Positions 1-5,268 are shown, counted from the first letter of the stretch. The stretch: DNA of 9,112 bases from an uncultured Desulfovibrionaceae bacterium (GCA_949427775.1 CASQEL010000059.1:1-9112), one strand, 5' to 3'. Notes: generated by a model not told the origin, from the sequence alone. A program made the numbers and translations.

Positions 1-1
1 G

Positions 2-370
2 GAGCGCAAAAAACTCCAGGCCAAGATGGACGCCCTGCGCGCCGCCGCCGCCGACATGTGCGGCAAGCTGGAGGGTCTGGAGATCGTCATTAAAATGCGT
101 GTGGGCGAAAACGACAAGCTGTACGGCTCCGTCACCTCCACGCTGATCGGCGATACCCTGGCGGAAATGGGGCTTGATGTGGACCGCCGCCGCATTCTGC
201 TGGACGCGCCTATCCGCACCCTGGGCGACCACCCCGTGCGCGTGCGTCTGCACGCCGATGTGATCGCGCATCTGACCGTCAAGGTCGTCTCTGAAGAAAA
301 GCACTTCGAAGACGACGAGCCCGCCGCCGAAGCTCCCGCGGAAGATGTCGTCGAATCTGCCGCCGAATAA
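2..370 (+). CDS. rplI: 50S ribosomal protein L9, 3' part (5' end outside window)
   Basis: The reading frame is open from base 2, so the gene starts before the window; 122 codons plus the TAA stop are present. The visible part is the end of the long connecting helix (ERKKLQAKMDALR...) followed by the L9 C-terminal domain, with the recognisable run RVGENDKLYGSVTS and then IGDTLAEMGLDVDRRRI and LGDHPVRVRLHADV. L9 binds 23S rRNA near the L1 stalk and helps maintain reading-frame fidelity. The last about 25 residues are an acidic, Ala/Glu-rich tail (EDDEPAAEAPAED...) beyond the usual L9 end. The gene overlaps dnaB by 26 bases in another frame, so the two are probably co-transcribed and translationally coupled, as in the widespread rpsF-rpsR-rplI-dnaB arrangement. 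The identity is secure; only the N-terminal RNA-binding domain is missing from view. Confidence 0.95.
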   Translation, partial: ERKKLQAKMDALRAAAADMCGKLEGLEIVIKMRVGENDKLYGSVTSTLIGDTLAEMGLDVDRRRILLDAPIRTLGDHPVRVRLHADVIAHLTVKVVSEEKHFEDDEPAAEAPAEDVVESAAE

Positions 371-1850
371 CGCCTCCGCCGCCGCTCCCGGTTCTCAGGC
401 CGGGGGCGGCGCGTCTTTTTCCGACTCGTTTTCCGATCGGCGCTCCACGCCGGAGGATCGCTCGGCCGTCGATCTGCTGCGGCGTGTGCCGCCGCACAGC
501 GTCGAAGCCGAGCAAGCCGTGCTGGGGGGTATTTTTCTGCGCCCTCAGGTCATGCATACGCTGGTGGACATGCTGCGCGAAGACGATTTTTATATGCCCG
601 CGCACCAGACGTTGTTCCGCGCCTTTCTGGAGCTGTACCGCAAATCTGCGCCCATCGATCTGGTTTCCACAGCCGAGCACCTCAAGGCCCGCAACGAATT
701 CGAGGACGTAGGCGGCGCCGTCTACCTGGGCGATCTCTCGCAGGTCGTGGTCAGCGGAGCCAACGCCGAATACTACGCCACCATTGTACGCGACAAAGCC
801 ATGCAGCGCGGCTTGATCGCAACCTGCTCCGGCATCATCAGCAATTGTTACGACGCTTCGCGTGAGGTCGGCGCCCTGCTGGATGAATCGGAACAGGCCG
901 TCTTCACCATCTCGCAACGCACGACGGGCAAGGATTTTTCCGCCACCAAGGATCTGGTCAACCGGGTTTTCGACAATCTCGCCAAGTTGGCCGACGCCAA
1001 GGAAGTCATCACCGGCATCACCACCGGGTATACCCGTCTGGACAAAATGACGGCCGGACTGCAACCTTCGGACCTGATCATCGTGGCCGCGCGTCCCTCC
1101 ATGGGCAAGACGGCGTTTTCCATGTGCATGGCCATGAACGCCGCCATCCATCAGAATACTCCGGTGGCGGTTTTTTCTCTGGAAATGTCCAAGGAACAGT
1201 TGATGCAGCGTATGCTCGCCGCATGGGGAAAGGTGGATCTTTCCAAACTGCGCCGCCCTTCCCTGCTTTCGGACGAGGACTGGGCGCGGTTGTACGCGGC
1301 CGCCGACGTGTTGGGCCGCGCGCCCATCTATATCGACGACACTCCGGCCCTGAGCACTTTGGAACTGCGCGCCCGCACCCGCCGCCTCAAGGCCGAGCGC
1401 GGCGTGGGGCTGGTGATCATCGACTACCTGCAACTTATGCGCACCAGTCGGCGCACGGTCTCGCGCGAACTGGAAGTTTCCGATTTTTCCCGCTCTCTCA
1501 AGGGACTGGCCAAGGAAATGGAAGTGCCCGTGATAGCGTTGTCCCAGCTCAACCGCAAGGTCGAGGAACGCAGCGACAAGCGCCCCATGCTCTCGGATCT
1601 GCGCGAATCCGGAGCTATCGAGCAGGACGCCGACGTGATCATGTTCGTGTACCGGGATGACGTCTACAAGCACCAGAAACCGGCCGATCGCCCTCCCCAG
1701 GGCATTGCGGAAATCATCATCGGCAAGCAGCGCAACGGTCCCGTGGGCGTGGCCGAGCTGCTCTATGTCTCGCCGTACACCTCATTTGAGGATATAGCGC
1801 CCGACTGGACGCCCCCTCCGTCCGAAAGTCGCAACGACGCTCCCGCCTAG
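345..1850 (+). CDS. dnaB: Replicative DNA helicase DnaB
   Basis: 501 residues, a little longer than the usual 450-475. DnaB is the hexameric 5'-3' helicase that unwinds DNA at the replication fork and recruits primase. The N-terminal domain begins with VPPHSVEAEQAVLGG (48-62). The RecA-like domain follows a linker: Walker A AARPSMGKT (248-256, Lys255), Walker B VIIDYLQL with Asp360, then SQLNRKVEERSDKRPMLSDL and RESGAIEQDADVIMFVYRDD, the conserved C-terminal ATPase/arginine-finger region. No intein or frameshift is present. Residues 1-45 are Ser/Ala/Gly-rich and poorly conserved, so the start is uncertain. ATG 345 lies inside rplI with only GGAAG directly against it, a poor ribosome-binding site, which fits coupling to L9 translation; GTG 486 is a less likely alternative because the family normally has about 20-25 residues before VPPHS. 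The stop codon is embedded in the inverted repeat at 1847-1883. Confidence 0.97.
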   Translation: MSSNLPPNNASAAAPGSQAGGGASFSDSFSDRRSTPEDRSAVDLLRRVPPHSVEAEQAVLGGIFLRPQVMHTLVDMLREDDFYMPAHQTLFRAFLELYRKSAPIDLVSTAEHLKARNEFEDVGGAVYLGDLSQVVVSGANAEYYATIVRDKAMQRGLIATCSGIISNCYDASREVGALLDESEQAVFTISQRTTGKDFSATKDLVNRVFDNLAKLADAKEVITGITTGYTRLDKMTAGLQPSDLIIVAARPSMGKTAFSMCMAMNAAIHQNTPVAVFSLEMSKEQLMQRMLAAWGKVDLSKLRRPSLLSDEDWARLYAAADVLGRAPIYIDDTPALSTLELRARTRRLKAERGVGLVIIDYLQLMRTSRRTVSRELEVSDFSRSLKGLAKEMEVPVIALSQLNRKVEERSDKRPMLSDLRESGAIEQDADVIMFVYRDDVYKHQKPADRPPQGIAEIIIGKQRNGPVGVAELLYVSPYTSFEDIAPDWTPPPSESRNDAPA

Positions 1851-1883
1851 TACACAGAAACATCTAAAGTTTCTGTGTACTAG
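1847..1883. repeat. Perfect 15-bp inverted repeat overlapping the dnaB stop codon
   Basis: CTAGTACACAGAAAC (1847-1861) is repeated as its exact reverse complement GTTTCTGTGTACTAG (1869-1883), separated by the 7 bases ATCTAAA. The dnaB TAG stop (1848-1850) lies in the left arm. The stem is AT-richer than its surroundings and is followed by GGGCAACC rather than a T-run, on either strand, so it is not a standard intrinsic terminator. It could be a 3'-end processing or stability hairpin for the dnaB mRNA, a protein-binding palindrome, or a remnant of a palindromic element. The symmetry is certain; the function is not. Confidence 0.85.
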
Positions 1884-2111
1884 GGGCAACCGGCTACTGC
1901 GGATTTACCACGCCAACCATGACGGCAAGTGCCCGCCGGTTCCGGACGCCGGGGCGTTGTTCTTCCCCAAACCCAACGCGTGCGCGTGTTGACGGGCCCT
2001 TGATGCGCCGGGCTTGAGAACTTCGTGTTTCGGGGTTTGTCGCCCGGTAGTGCGCGCGGCGGAAATTTTTCCTTACCCGCAAAAAAGACGGCAAAGGCCG
2101 GAATACCGGAC

Positions 2112-2140
2112 TTGCCTTGTCATCGTCCCGCGCGTATACT
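2112..2140 (+). promoter_or_regulatory. Sigma70-type promoter for the 2426 gene or a small RNA
   Basis: TTGCCT (2112-2117) and TATACT (2135-2140) are separated by exactly 17 bases; they match the sigma70 consensus at 4 of 6 and 5 of 6 positions. AT-rich sequence with an A6 run lies just upstream. The predicted start is near 2147, which would give a leader of about 280 bases before the ATG at 2426. A TTGTCAT heptamer (2117-2123) overlaps the end of the -35 element. Confidence 0.5.
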
Positions 2141-2229
2141 TGCTCCTTTGTGCAACTGCACCGTATCTGCAGCAACAACGACGCCACAGCCGACCGTGAG
2201 GCGGCCCCCGGCAAAGCATTGCGCCGACA

Positions 2230-2366
2230 CCGCGGACGAAAATAGTGTCCGCGGCCTTGGTCGTATCGCGCGACGGTTTCAGGGGTAAAGCATTTTTGAT
2301 GGGCTCCCGCCCACACGGTCTCGCGCGATTACGTTCGCCGGAGTCCCCTGTTCGCCCGTCAGGGCG
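2230..2366 (+). promoter_or_regulatory. Cluster of hairpins in the putative long leader
   Basis: Three short perfect stems lie downstream of the 2112-2140 promoter: CCGCGGAC/GTCCGCGG (2230-2237 with 2247-2254, 9-base loop), TGGGC/GCCCA with a TCCC loop (2300-2313), and CGCCC/GGGCG with a GTCA loop (2353-2366). CAGGG (2280-2284) can also pair with CCCTG (2346-2350), and next to it GGCTCC with GGAGTC (one G-U pair), an alternative that excludes the 2300-2313 hairpin. This is compatible with a folded leader or small RNA, but in GC-rich DNA such stems arise by chance and no known RNA family was recognised. Confidence 0.3.
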
Positions 2367-2425
2367 TCGGGAATACTATAAGCGCCGCGCCATGTGCGGC
2401 CGAACGCAGCTTGCAAGGAGTTCTC

Positions 2426-2920
2426 ATGAGTAGCGTCAAGGGGCCGGGAGACCGTATAGAAGCCCGCTGCACCCGTTGCAACGATGTTACAGGGCATGTC
2501 ATCGTCGCTCTGGTGGGGGGACAGGTCGTCAAGGTGGAATGCTGCGCCTGCGGCAGCGTGCATAAATATTACCCGCCCAAGACGGAAAAGGTCGCTGTCG
2601 ACGACGGCGTGCGTCGCGTGCGCGCGGGGACCGATCGCCGACAGGCCCTGGCATCCTCATCTCCCCGCGCGGCCGCGCCGTCCCGCAGTCAGGCCCGGGC
2701 TGCCGCGGCCGCCGCCGCGGTGGAAAACGCCTGGCGCACGGCCATGGAACGCCCTTCGGCTCCGGCCGCGCGTCCCTACACCATGGGCATGCCCCTGCAA
2801 CAGGGCGATGTGGTGGAGCACGCCACCTTCGGTCTGGGCACGGTGCAATCCGTCATCCGACCGGACAAGGCGGAAATTCTCTTTCGCGACGGCGTGCGCA
2901 CATTGCGTTGCGTCTGCTGA
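2426..2920 (+). CDS. Small protein: zinc-ribbon-like N-terminus, Tudor/UvrD-C-like C-terminus
   Basis: 164 residues. The ATG at 2426 is preceded by AAGGAG (2415-2420) at 5 bases spacing, which settles the start. Residues 9-49 contain two Cys pairs, Cys15-x2-Cys18 and Cys39-x2-Cys42, 20 residues apart, as in a zinc ribbon (Cys40 is an extra Cys). Residues about 52-120 are an Ala/Arg/Ser/Pro-rich, probably disordered linker. Residues 124-164 (QGDVVEHATFGLGTVQSV, then AEILFRDGVRTLRC) follow the pattern of the C-terminal Tudor-like domain of UvrD/PcrA helicases and of CarD-like RNA-polymerase-binding domains: GDxVxHxxFGxGTV, then a strand and GV(K/R)xL. Inference: a small nucleic-acid- or RNA-polymerase-associated protein. 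No known name. It stands alone between a long leader and the RRM gene's promoter; no strong terminator follows. Confidence 0.75.
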   Translation: MSSVKGPGDRIEARCTRCNDVTGHVIVALVGGQVVKVECCACGSVHKYYPPKTEKVAVDDGVRRVRAGTDRRQALASSSPRAAAPSRSQARAAAAAAAVENAWRTAMERPSAPAARPYTMGMPLQQGDVVEHATFGLGTVQSVIRPDKAEILFRDGVRTLRCVC

Positions 2921-3014
2921 CGCATTGCGCGGGAAAAGTCCGGGCGAGCGATTCCGACAGGCAGGAATATTTGCTCCAAAGCGGGAAAAAGACGGTTAAA
3001 TTCTTTTTTTCACG

Positions 3015-3043
3015 TTGACAGTACAAAAAAAGCATGCTTTTGT
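3015..3043 (+). promoter_or_regulatory. Promoter of the RRM protein gene, with palindrome in spacer
   Basis: A perfect -35 TTGACA (3015-3020) follows a T7 run (3004-3010) that could act as an UP element. With a 17-base spacer the -10 is TTTTGT (3038-3043), weak but preceded by a TGC extended -10. The 14-bp perfect palindrome AAAAGCATGCTTTT (3028-3041) spans the spacer and most of the -10 box, so a repressor bound there would block transcription. The start would be near 3050, giving a leader of about 78 bases. Confidence 0.55.
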
Positions 3044-3060
3044 GACTCGTGGGCCGCGTA

Positions 3061-3081
3061 ATGACAATAAGGGTTTGTCAT
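3061..3081. promoter_or_regulatory. Inverted repeat ATGACAA-N7-TTGTCAT in RRM gene leader
   Basis: ATGACAA (3061-3067) and TTGTCAT (3075-3081) are exact reverse complements around TAAGGGT. It lies just downstream of the predicted transcription start and 47 bases before the RRM start codon. It may be an operator or a 7-bp RNA hairpin with a 7-base loop. The same half-site TTGTCAT recurs at 2117-2123 and 3495-3501. Confidence 0.45.
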
Positions 3082-3127
3082 GTATAGGCGCGGGCAAGTG
3101 CATGTTTTTTTGAGAGGGTGTTTCTTC

Positions 3128-3394
3128 ATGTCCAAGTCCATTTATGTTGGGAACCTTCCCTGGTCCGCTACCGAAGAACAGGTGCAGGACCTCTTTGCCG
3201 AATACGGCAAAGTGCTTTCCGTCAAACTGATCAGCGACCGTGACACCGGCCGGGCCCGCGGCTTCGGCTTTGTGGAAATGGAAGACGCTGACGCCGCCGC
3301 CGCTGTCGAGGCGCTGGACAACGCTTCCTTCGGGGGACGCACCCTGCGTGTCAATGAGGCGAAACCCCGTGCCCCGCGCCAGCCCCGTTACTGA
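3128..3394 (+). CDS. RRM-type RNA-binding protein (cold-shock-like)
   Basis: 88 residues forming one complete RNA recognition motif. RNP2 is IYVGNL (5-10, Tyr6) and RNP1 is RGFGFVEM (44-51, Phe46 and Phe48), giving the usual aromatic RNA-stacking surface. The beta1-alpha1-beta2-beta3-alpha2-beta4 order is intact, ending in RTLRVNEA; the last residues (KPRAPRQPRY) are a short basic tail that would add RNA affinity. Such single-RRM proteins occur in cyanobacteria and several proteobacteria including Desulfovibrio, and are often cold- or stress-induced RNA chaperones; the target RNA is unknown. The ATG at 3128 has GAGAGGG (3112-3118) 9 bases upstream; an in-frame ATG at 3080 would add 16 residues unlike the family and lacks a good site. 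Own promoter (3015-3043) and strong terminator (3418-3445) make it monocistronic. A U7 tract (3105-3111) just before the ribosome-binding site might be a self-binding site (inference). Confidence 0.95.
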   Translation: MSKSIYVGNLPWSATEEQVQDLFAEYGKVLSVKLISDRDTGRARGFGFVEMEDADAAAAVEALDNASFGGRTLRVNEAKPRAPRQPRY

Positions 3395-3417
3395 TTACCG
3401 GTTCTAGTGCGCTTTTC

Positions 3418-3445
3418 ACGCCCCGGTACGCCGGGGCGTTTTTTT
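3418..3445 (+). terminator. Rho-independent terminator of the RRM gene
   Basis: ACGCCCCGG (3418-3426), loop TACG, CCGGGGCGT (3431-3439), running into T7 (3439-3445). A perfect GC-rich 9-bp stem with a stable UACG tetraloop and U-tract, 24 bases after the RRM stop codon. Textbook intrinsic terminator on the + strand. Confidence 0.95.
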
Positions 3446-3522
3446 CGGCAAAGGCGGGCGGATTCCCGCCGCAAAAAGACTCCCGCCCGACGGGTTGTCA
3501 TCAATACCGGACAGGAGAGGTT

Positions 3523-4077
3523 ATGCTCAATCCCAAACAGTGCGTGCTTTACAGTGGCGGCGCTGCCGGAACTGAACAGTTTTTCGGCGCTCTGGCGGAA
3601 CGCTGGGGCATTGAAGAGGTCAACTACAGCTTTGAAGGCCACCAGCTCGAACGGACGCGCGGCGTCCGCATTCTTACCTCCGAAGAACTGGCCCTGAAGG
3701 ATGTGAGCCTGACCTATGTTTCCAAGCTCATGAACCGGGAATACACCCGTGCGCCCATGTTCCGCAAAGTCCTCCAGTCCATTTGCTGGCAGGTCAGCAG
3801 CGGACACGAAATCATCGTGATCGGGAGCATCCAGCCGGACAACACCGTCAAGGGCGGTACGGGCTGGGGCGCGGAATTCGCCAAAATCTGCAACAAGCCT
3901 CTGCTGGTGTTCGACCAGGTGAAAAACGACTGGTTCTCCTGGGAAAAAGAGACATGGAAACCGGAGAAGGACCCCTGCATCCTGCGTGCCCACTTCACCG
4001 CCACAGGCACCCGTTTTCTCGAAGACAACGGACGTGACGCCATCCAGGATCTGTTCAATCGCTCTTTTCTCAGCTGA
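3523..4077 (+). CDS. Conserved-type hypothetical protein, possible SLOG/YpsA-like Rossmann fold
   Basis: 184 residues; ATG 3523 follows AGGAG (3513-3517) at 5 bases. No enzyme is recognised with certainty. The N-terminus VLYSGGAAGTEQFFGALAE (8-26) has a beta strand ending in a Gly-rich loop then a helix. A central strand EIIVIGSI (96-103) is followed by GGTGWGAEFAKICNKPLLVF (111-130), a second Gly-rich turn, helix and strand. This SGG.xGT ... GGTxxxxxxA...KPLLVxD layout resembles the SLOG superfamily, notably YpsA-like/'molybdenum carrier' proteins and LOG, which bind nucleotides or related ligands. The C-terminal part (KNDWFSWEKETW, then TATGTRFLEDNGRDAIQDLF) is Trp-rich then helical. No signal peptide or membrane segment; cytosolic. 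It sits between the RRM terminator and rarD, apparently alone; a weak hairpin follows it. The fold assignment is inference at about even odds. Confidence 0.8.
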   Translation: MLNPKQCVLYSGGAAGTEQFFGALAERWGIEEVNYSFEGHQLERTRGVRILTSEELALKDVSLTYVSKLMNREYTRAPMFRKVLQSICWQVSSGHEIIVIGSIQPDNTVKGGTGWGAEFAKICNKPLLVFDQVKNDWFSWEKETWKPEKDPCILRAHFTATGTRFLEDNGRDAIQDLFNRSFLS

Positions 4078-4083
4078 TTTTTC

Positions 4084-4147
4084 TTGCCGCTCCGGGTACG
4101 CCGCTCCAGGAAGCGGCCCGTCTCCGGAGCGGCAAAGGTTCCTTTTT
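4084..4147 (+). terminator. Nested hairpin between the 3523 gene and rarD, possible terminator or attenuator
   Basis: TTGCCGCTCCGG (4084-4095) pairs perfectly with CCGGAGCGGCAA (4124-4135), and inside it GCCGCT (4100-4105) pairs with AGCGGC (4112-4117) around a 6-base loop. A T5 run (4143-4147) follows, but 7 bases after the stem, so this is not a canonical terminator. The likely rarD ribosome-binding site AAAGG (4134-4138) overlaps the foot of the stem. It may terminate the 3523 transcript, damp read-through into rarD, or limit rarD translation. Confidence 0.45.
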
Positions 4148-4148
4148 C

Positions 4149-5051
4149 ATGTCCGCCCTTTCCTCCGTAGTGCGCTCCGACGCCGGTTCCGGACTTGCCG
4201 CCGGACTCGGGGCTTTTTTTATGTGGGGGAGTCTCGTCCTCTACTGGCGCCCCCTCACCGGCATTCCCGCCACGGAAATTCTGGCCAATCGCGTCGTCTG
4301 GTCCCTGGCGACCGTTCTCCCTATCATCTGGTACACCAGGCGTTTTGCCGAAGTGCGCGCCGCCGTGCGCGCGCCGGGCACCCTGCTGCGCATCACGGCC
4401 AGCGCCCTGATCATCGCCTGCAACTGGTGCCTGTATATCTGGGGGGTCACGCACGGACATGTGCTGGAATCCAGCCTGGGCTACTTTATCAATCCATTGG
4501 TCAACGTGCTGATGGGATTCCTGTTTCTGGGTGAACGTCCCGCCCGCCTTCAATGGGCGGCCATAGCGCTGGCCGCCGGCGGCGTGCTCTGGAGCGTCGT
4601 GTCCTACGGGCACGTCCCCTGGCTCGGTCTTTCCCTGGCGCTGACCTTCTCGTTGTACGGGCTGTGCCGCAAGACCGTGCGTGTGGAATCGGCCCCCGGC
4701 CTCTTTCTGGAAACCGTCATTCTCACGCCTGTCGCCCTGATCTGGCTGATTGTTCTGCACGTACAGGGCCTGGGGCACCTGTCCTCCGCCGACCCCGGCG
4801 CCACAGTGCTGCTCATGGGATCAGGACTGGTCACCTCCGTGCCCTTGCTGCTGTTCGCCTATGCGGCACGGCACATGCGCTTGATGACTCTGGGACTGTT
4901 ACAGTACCTCTCCCCGACCATGACCTTTCTGCTGGGGGCATTCGTCTTCCACGAAACAGTGAGCCCGGCGGCCATGGTCACCTTCGCCTGCATCTGGTGC
5001 GCGTTGTGTATCTATACCTGGAGCGGTCTGCGTGCTCTGCGCCCGCAATAA
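4149..5051 (+). CDS. rarD: RarD-family EamA transporter (inner membrane)
   Basis: 300 residues with about ten hydrophobic membrane segments, typical of the drug/metabolite transporter (DMT) superfamily. It starts GLAAGLGAFFMWGSLVLYWRPL (15-36), contains the RarD-type SSLGYFINPLVNVLMGFLFLGE (108-129) at the end of the first EamA half, and LGLLQYLSPTMTFLLGAF (248-265) at the matching place in the second half. Length equals the family norm (about 295-300). RarD is named for a chloramphenicol-sensitivity phenotype; the physiological substrate is not established, so export of a small metabolite or amino acid is only a guess. ATG 4149 has the weak site AAAGG (4134-4138), 10 bases upstream. The gene is not clearly part of the heme/cobalamin operon: 232 structured bases separate them. 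Confidence 0.92.
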   Translation: MSALSSVVRSDAGSGLAAGLGAFFMWGSLVLYWRPLTGIPATEILANRVVWSLATVLPIIWYTRRFAEVRAAVRAPGTLLRITASALIIACNWCLYIWGVTHGHVLESSLGYFINPLVNVLMGFLFLGERPARLQWAAIALAAGGVLWSVVSYGHVPWLGLSLALTFSLYGLCRKTVRVESAPGLFLETVILTPVALIWLIVLHVQGLGHLSSADPGATVLLMGSGLVTSVPLLLFAYAARHMRLMTLGLLQYLSPTMTFLLGAFVFHETVSPAAMVTFACIWCALCIYTWSGLRALRPQ

Positions 5052-5084
5052 ACGTCACAACAGCCGGATATACGATCTCCGCAT

Positions 5085-5140
5085 GTCGCGCCGCCGCGCA
5101 TTGCGGGATTCCGCGCCGGGATATTTCGTTGCGGCGCGGC
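5085..5140. repeat. GC-rich stem-loop downstream of rarD
   Basis: GTCGCGCCGC (5085-5094) pairs with GCGGCGCGGC (5131-5140), 10 bp with one G-U. Inside the loop GCGG-GATT-CCGC (5103-5114) forms a second small stem. There is no following T-run, so it is not a classical terminator. It may end the rarD mRNA or form the first domain of the leader upstream of ahbA. No cobalamin-riboswitch core (B12 box) is visible here or elsewhere in the gap. Confidence 0.45.
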
Positions 5141-5188
5141 ACGCGGCGACTCCGCCCGCGTCGGAGCTTTCCCCGCGCCTTGCCTCCG

Positions 5189-5268
5189 GCCGGGAGAACC
5201 GCTACATACCTTGTGGAAACATATCGGAGATATGAACTTGTCCTCTCCGCAGCCGGTTCTCTCCCGGC
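5189..5268 (+). promoter_or_regulatory. Nested dyad leader in front of the ahbA-hemL-cbi operon
   Basis: GCCGGGAGAACCG (5189-5201) can pair with CGGTTCTCTCCCGGC (5254-5268): 13 base pairs with a single 2-base bulge. Enclosed is a perfect dyad CATATC-GGA-GATATG (5220-5234). The right arm ends 3 bases before the AAGGA ribosome-binding site (5272-5276) of ahbA. As RNA it would be a long hairpin able to affect initiation at ahbA. As DNA the inner dyad looks like an operator about 50 bases before the start codon. A weak promoter candidate, TTGCCT (5180-5185), 17 bases, TACATA (5203-5208), overlaps the left arm; if that is the real start, the left arm would not be transcribed. Confidence 0.4.

Larger units (their letters stand above)
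1884..2425. other. Long intergenic region, no convincing gene
   Basis: No reading frame here looks like a protein: the longest open stretch, on the minus strand (about 1894-2316), has a GTG start without a ribosome-binding site and an Arg/Ala/Pro-rich, domain-free product. I found no tRNA, SRP RNA, tmRNA or RNase P signature. What can be seen: a stem-loop CAACGCG-TGCG-CGTGTTG (1974-1991, one G-U pair); an AT-rich patch around 2058-2090; a promoter at 2112-2140; hairpins at 2230-2254, 2300-2313 and 2353-2366; and an AT island GAATACTATAA (2371-2381) that may hold a second, weaker promoter 45 bases before the next gene. The second half is best read as a long leader of the gene at 2426 or as an unrecognised small RNA. 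Confidence 0.6.

Noticed and set aside
279..1673. Long minus-strand open frame opposite dnaB
   Set aside because: Antisense shadow of a GC-rich gene; the translation has no domain and dnaB is unmistakable.
2025..2288. Small + strand open frame of 87 residues in the long gap
   Set aside because: Product resembles no protein and lacks a good ribosome-binding site; it spans the promoter at 2112-2140.
1894..2316. 140-residue minus-strand open frame in the long gap
   Set aside because: GTG start without a ribosome-binding site, no domain, Arg/Ala-rich; it lies over the promoter and hairpins.
2927..2950. RNase P-like GAAAAGTCCGGGC word
   Set aside because: Only a short resemblance; no other conserved RNase P RNA segments around it.
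2986..3008. Terminator AAAAAGA...TCTTTTT after the 2426 gene
   Set aside because: Seven-base stem of almost only A-T pairs is too weak; the T-run is better explained as an UP element of the 3015 promoter.
3714..4778. 354-residue minus-strand open frame across the 3523 gene and rarD
   Set aside because: Crosses two real genes and a hairpin; composition is typical of an antisense shadow.
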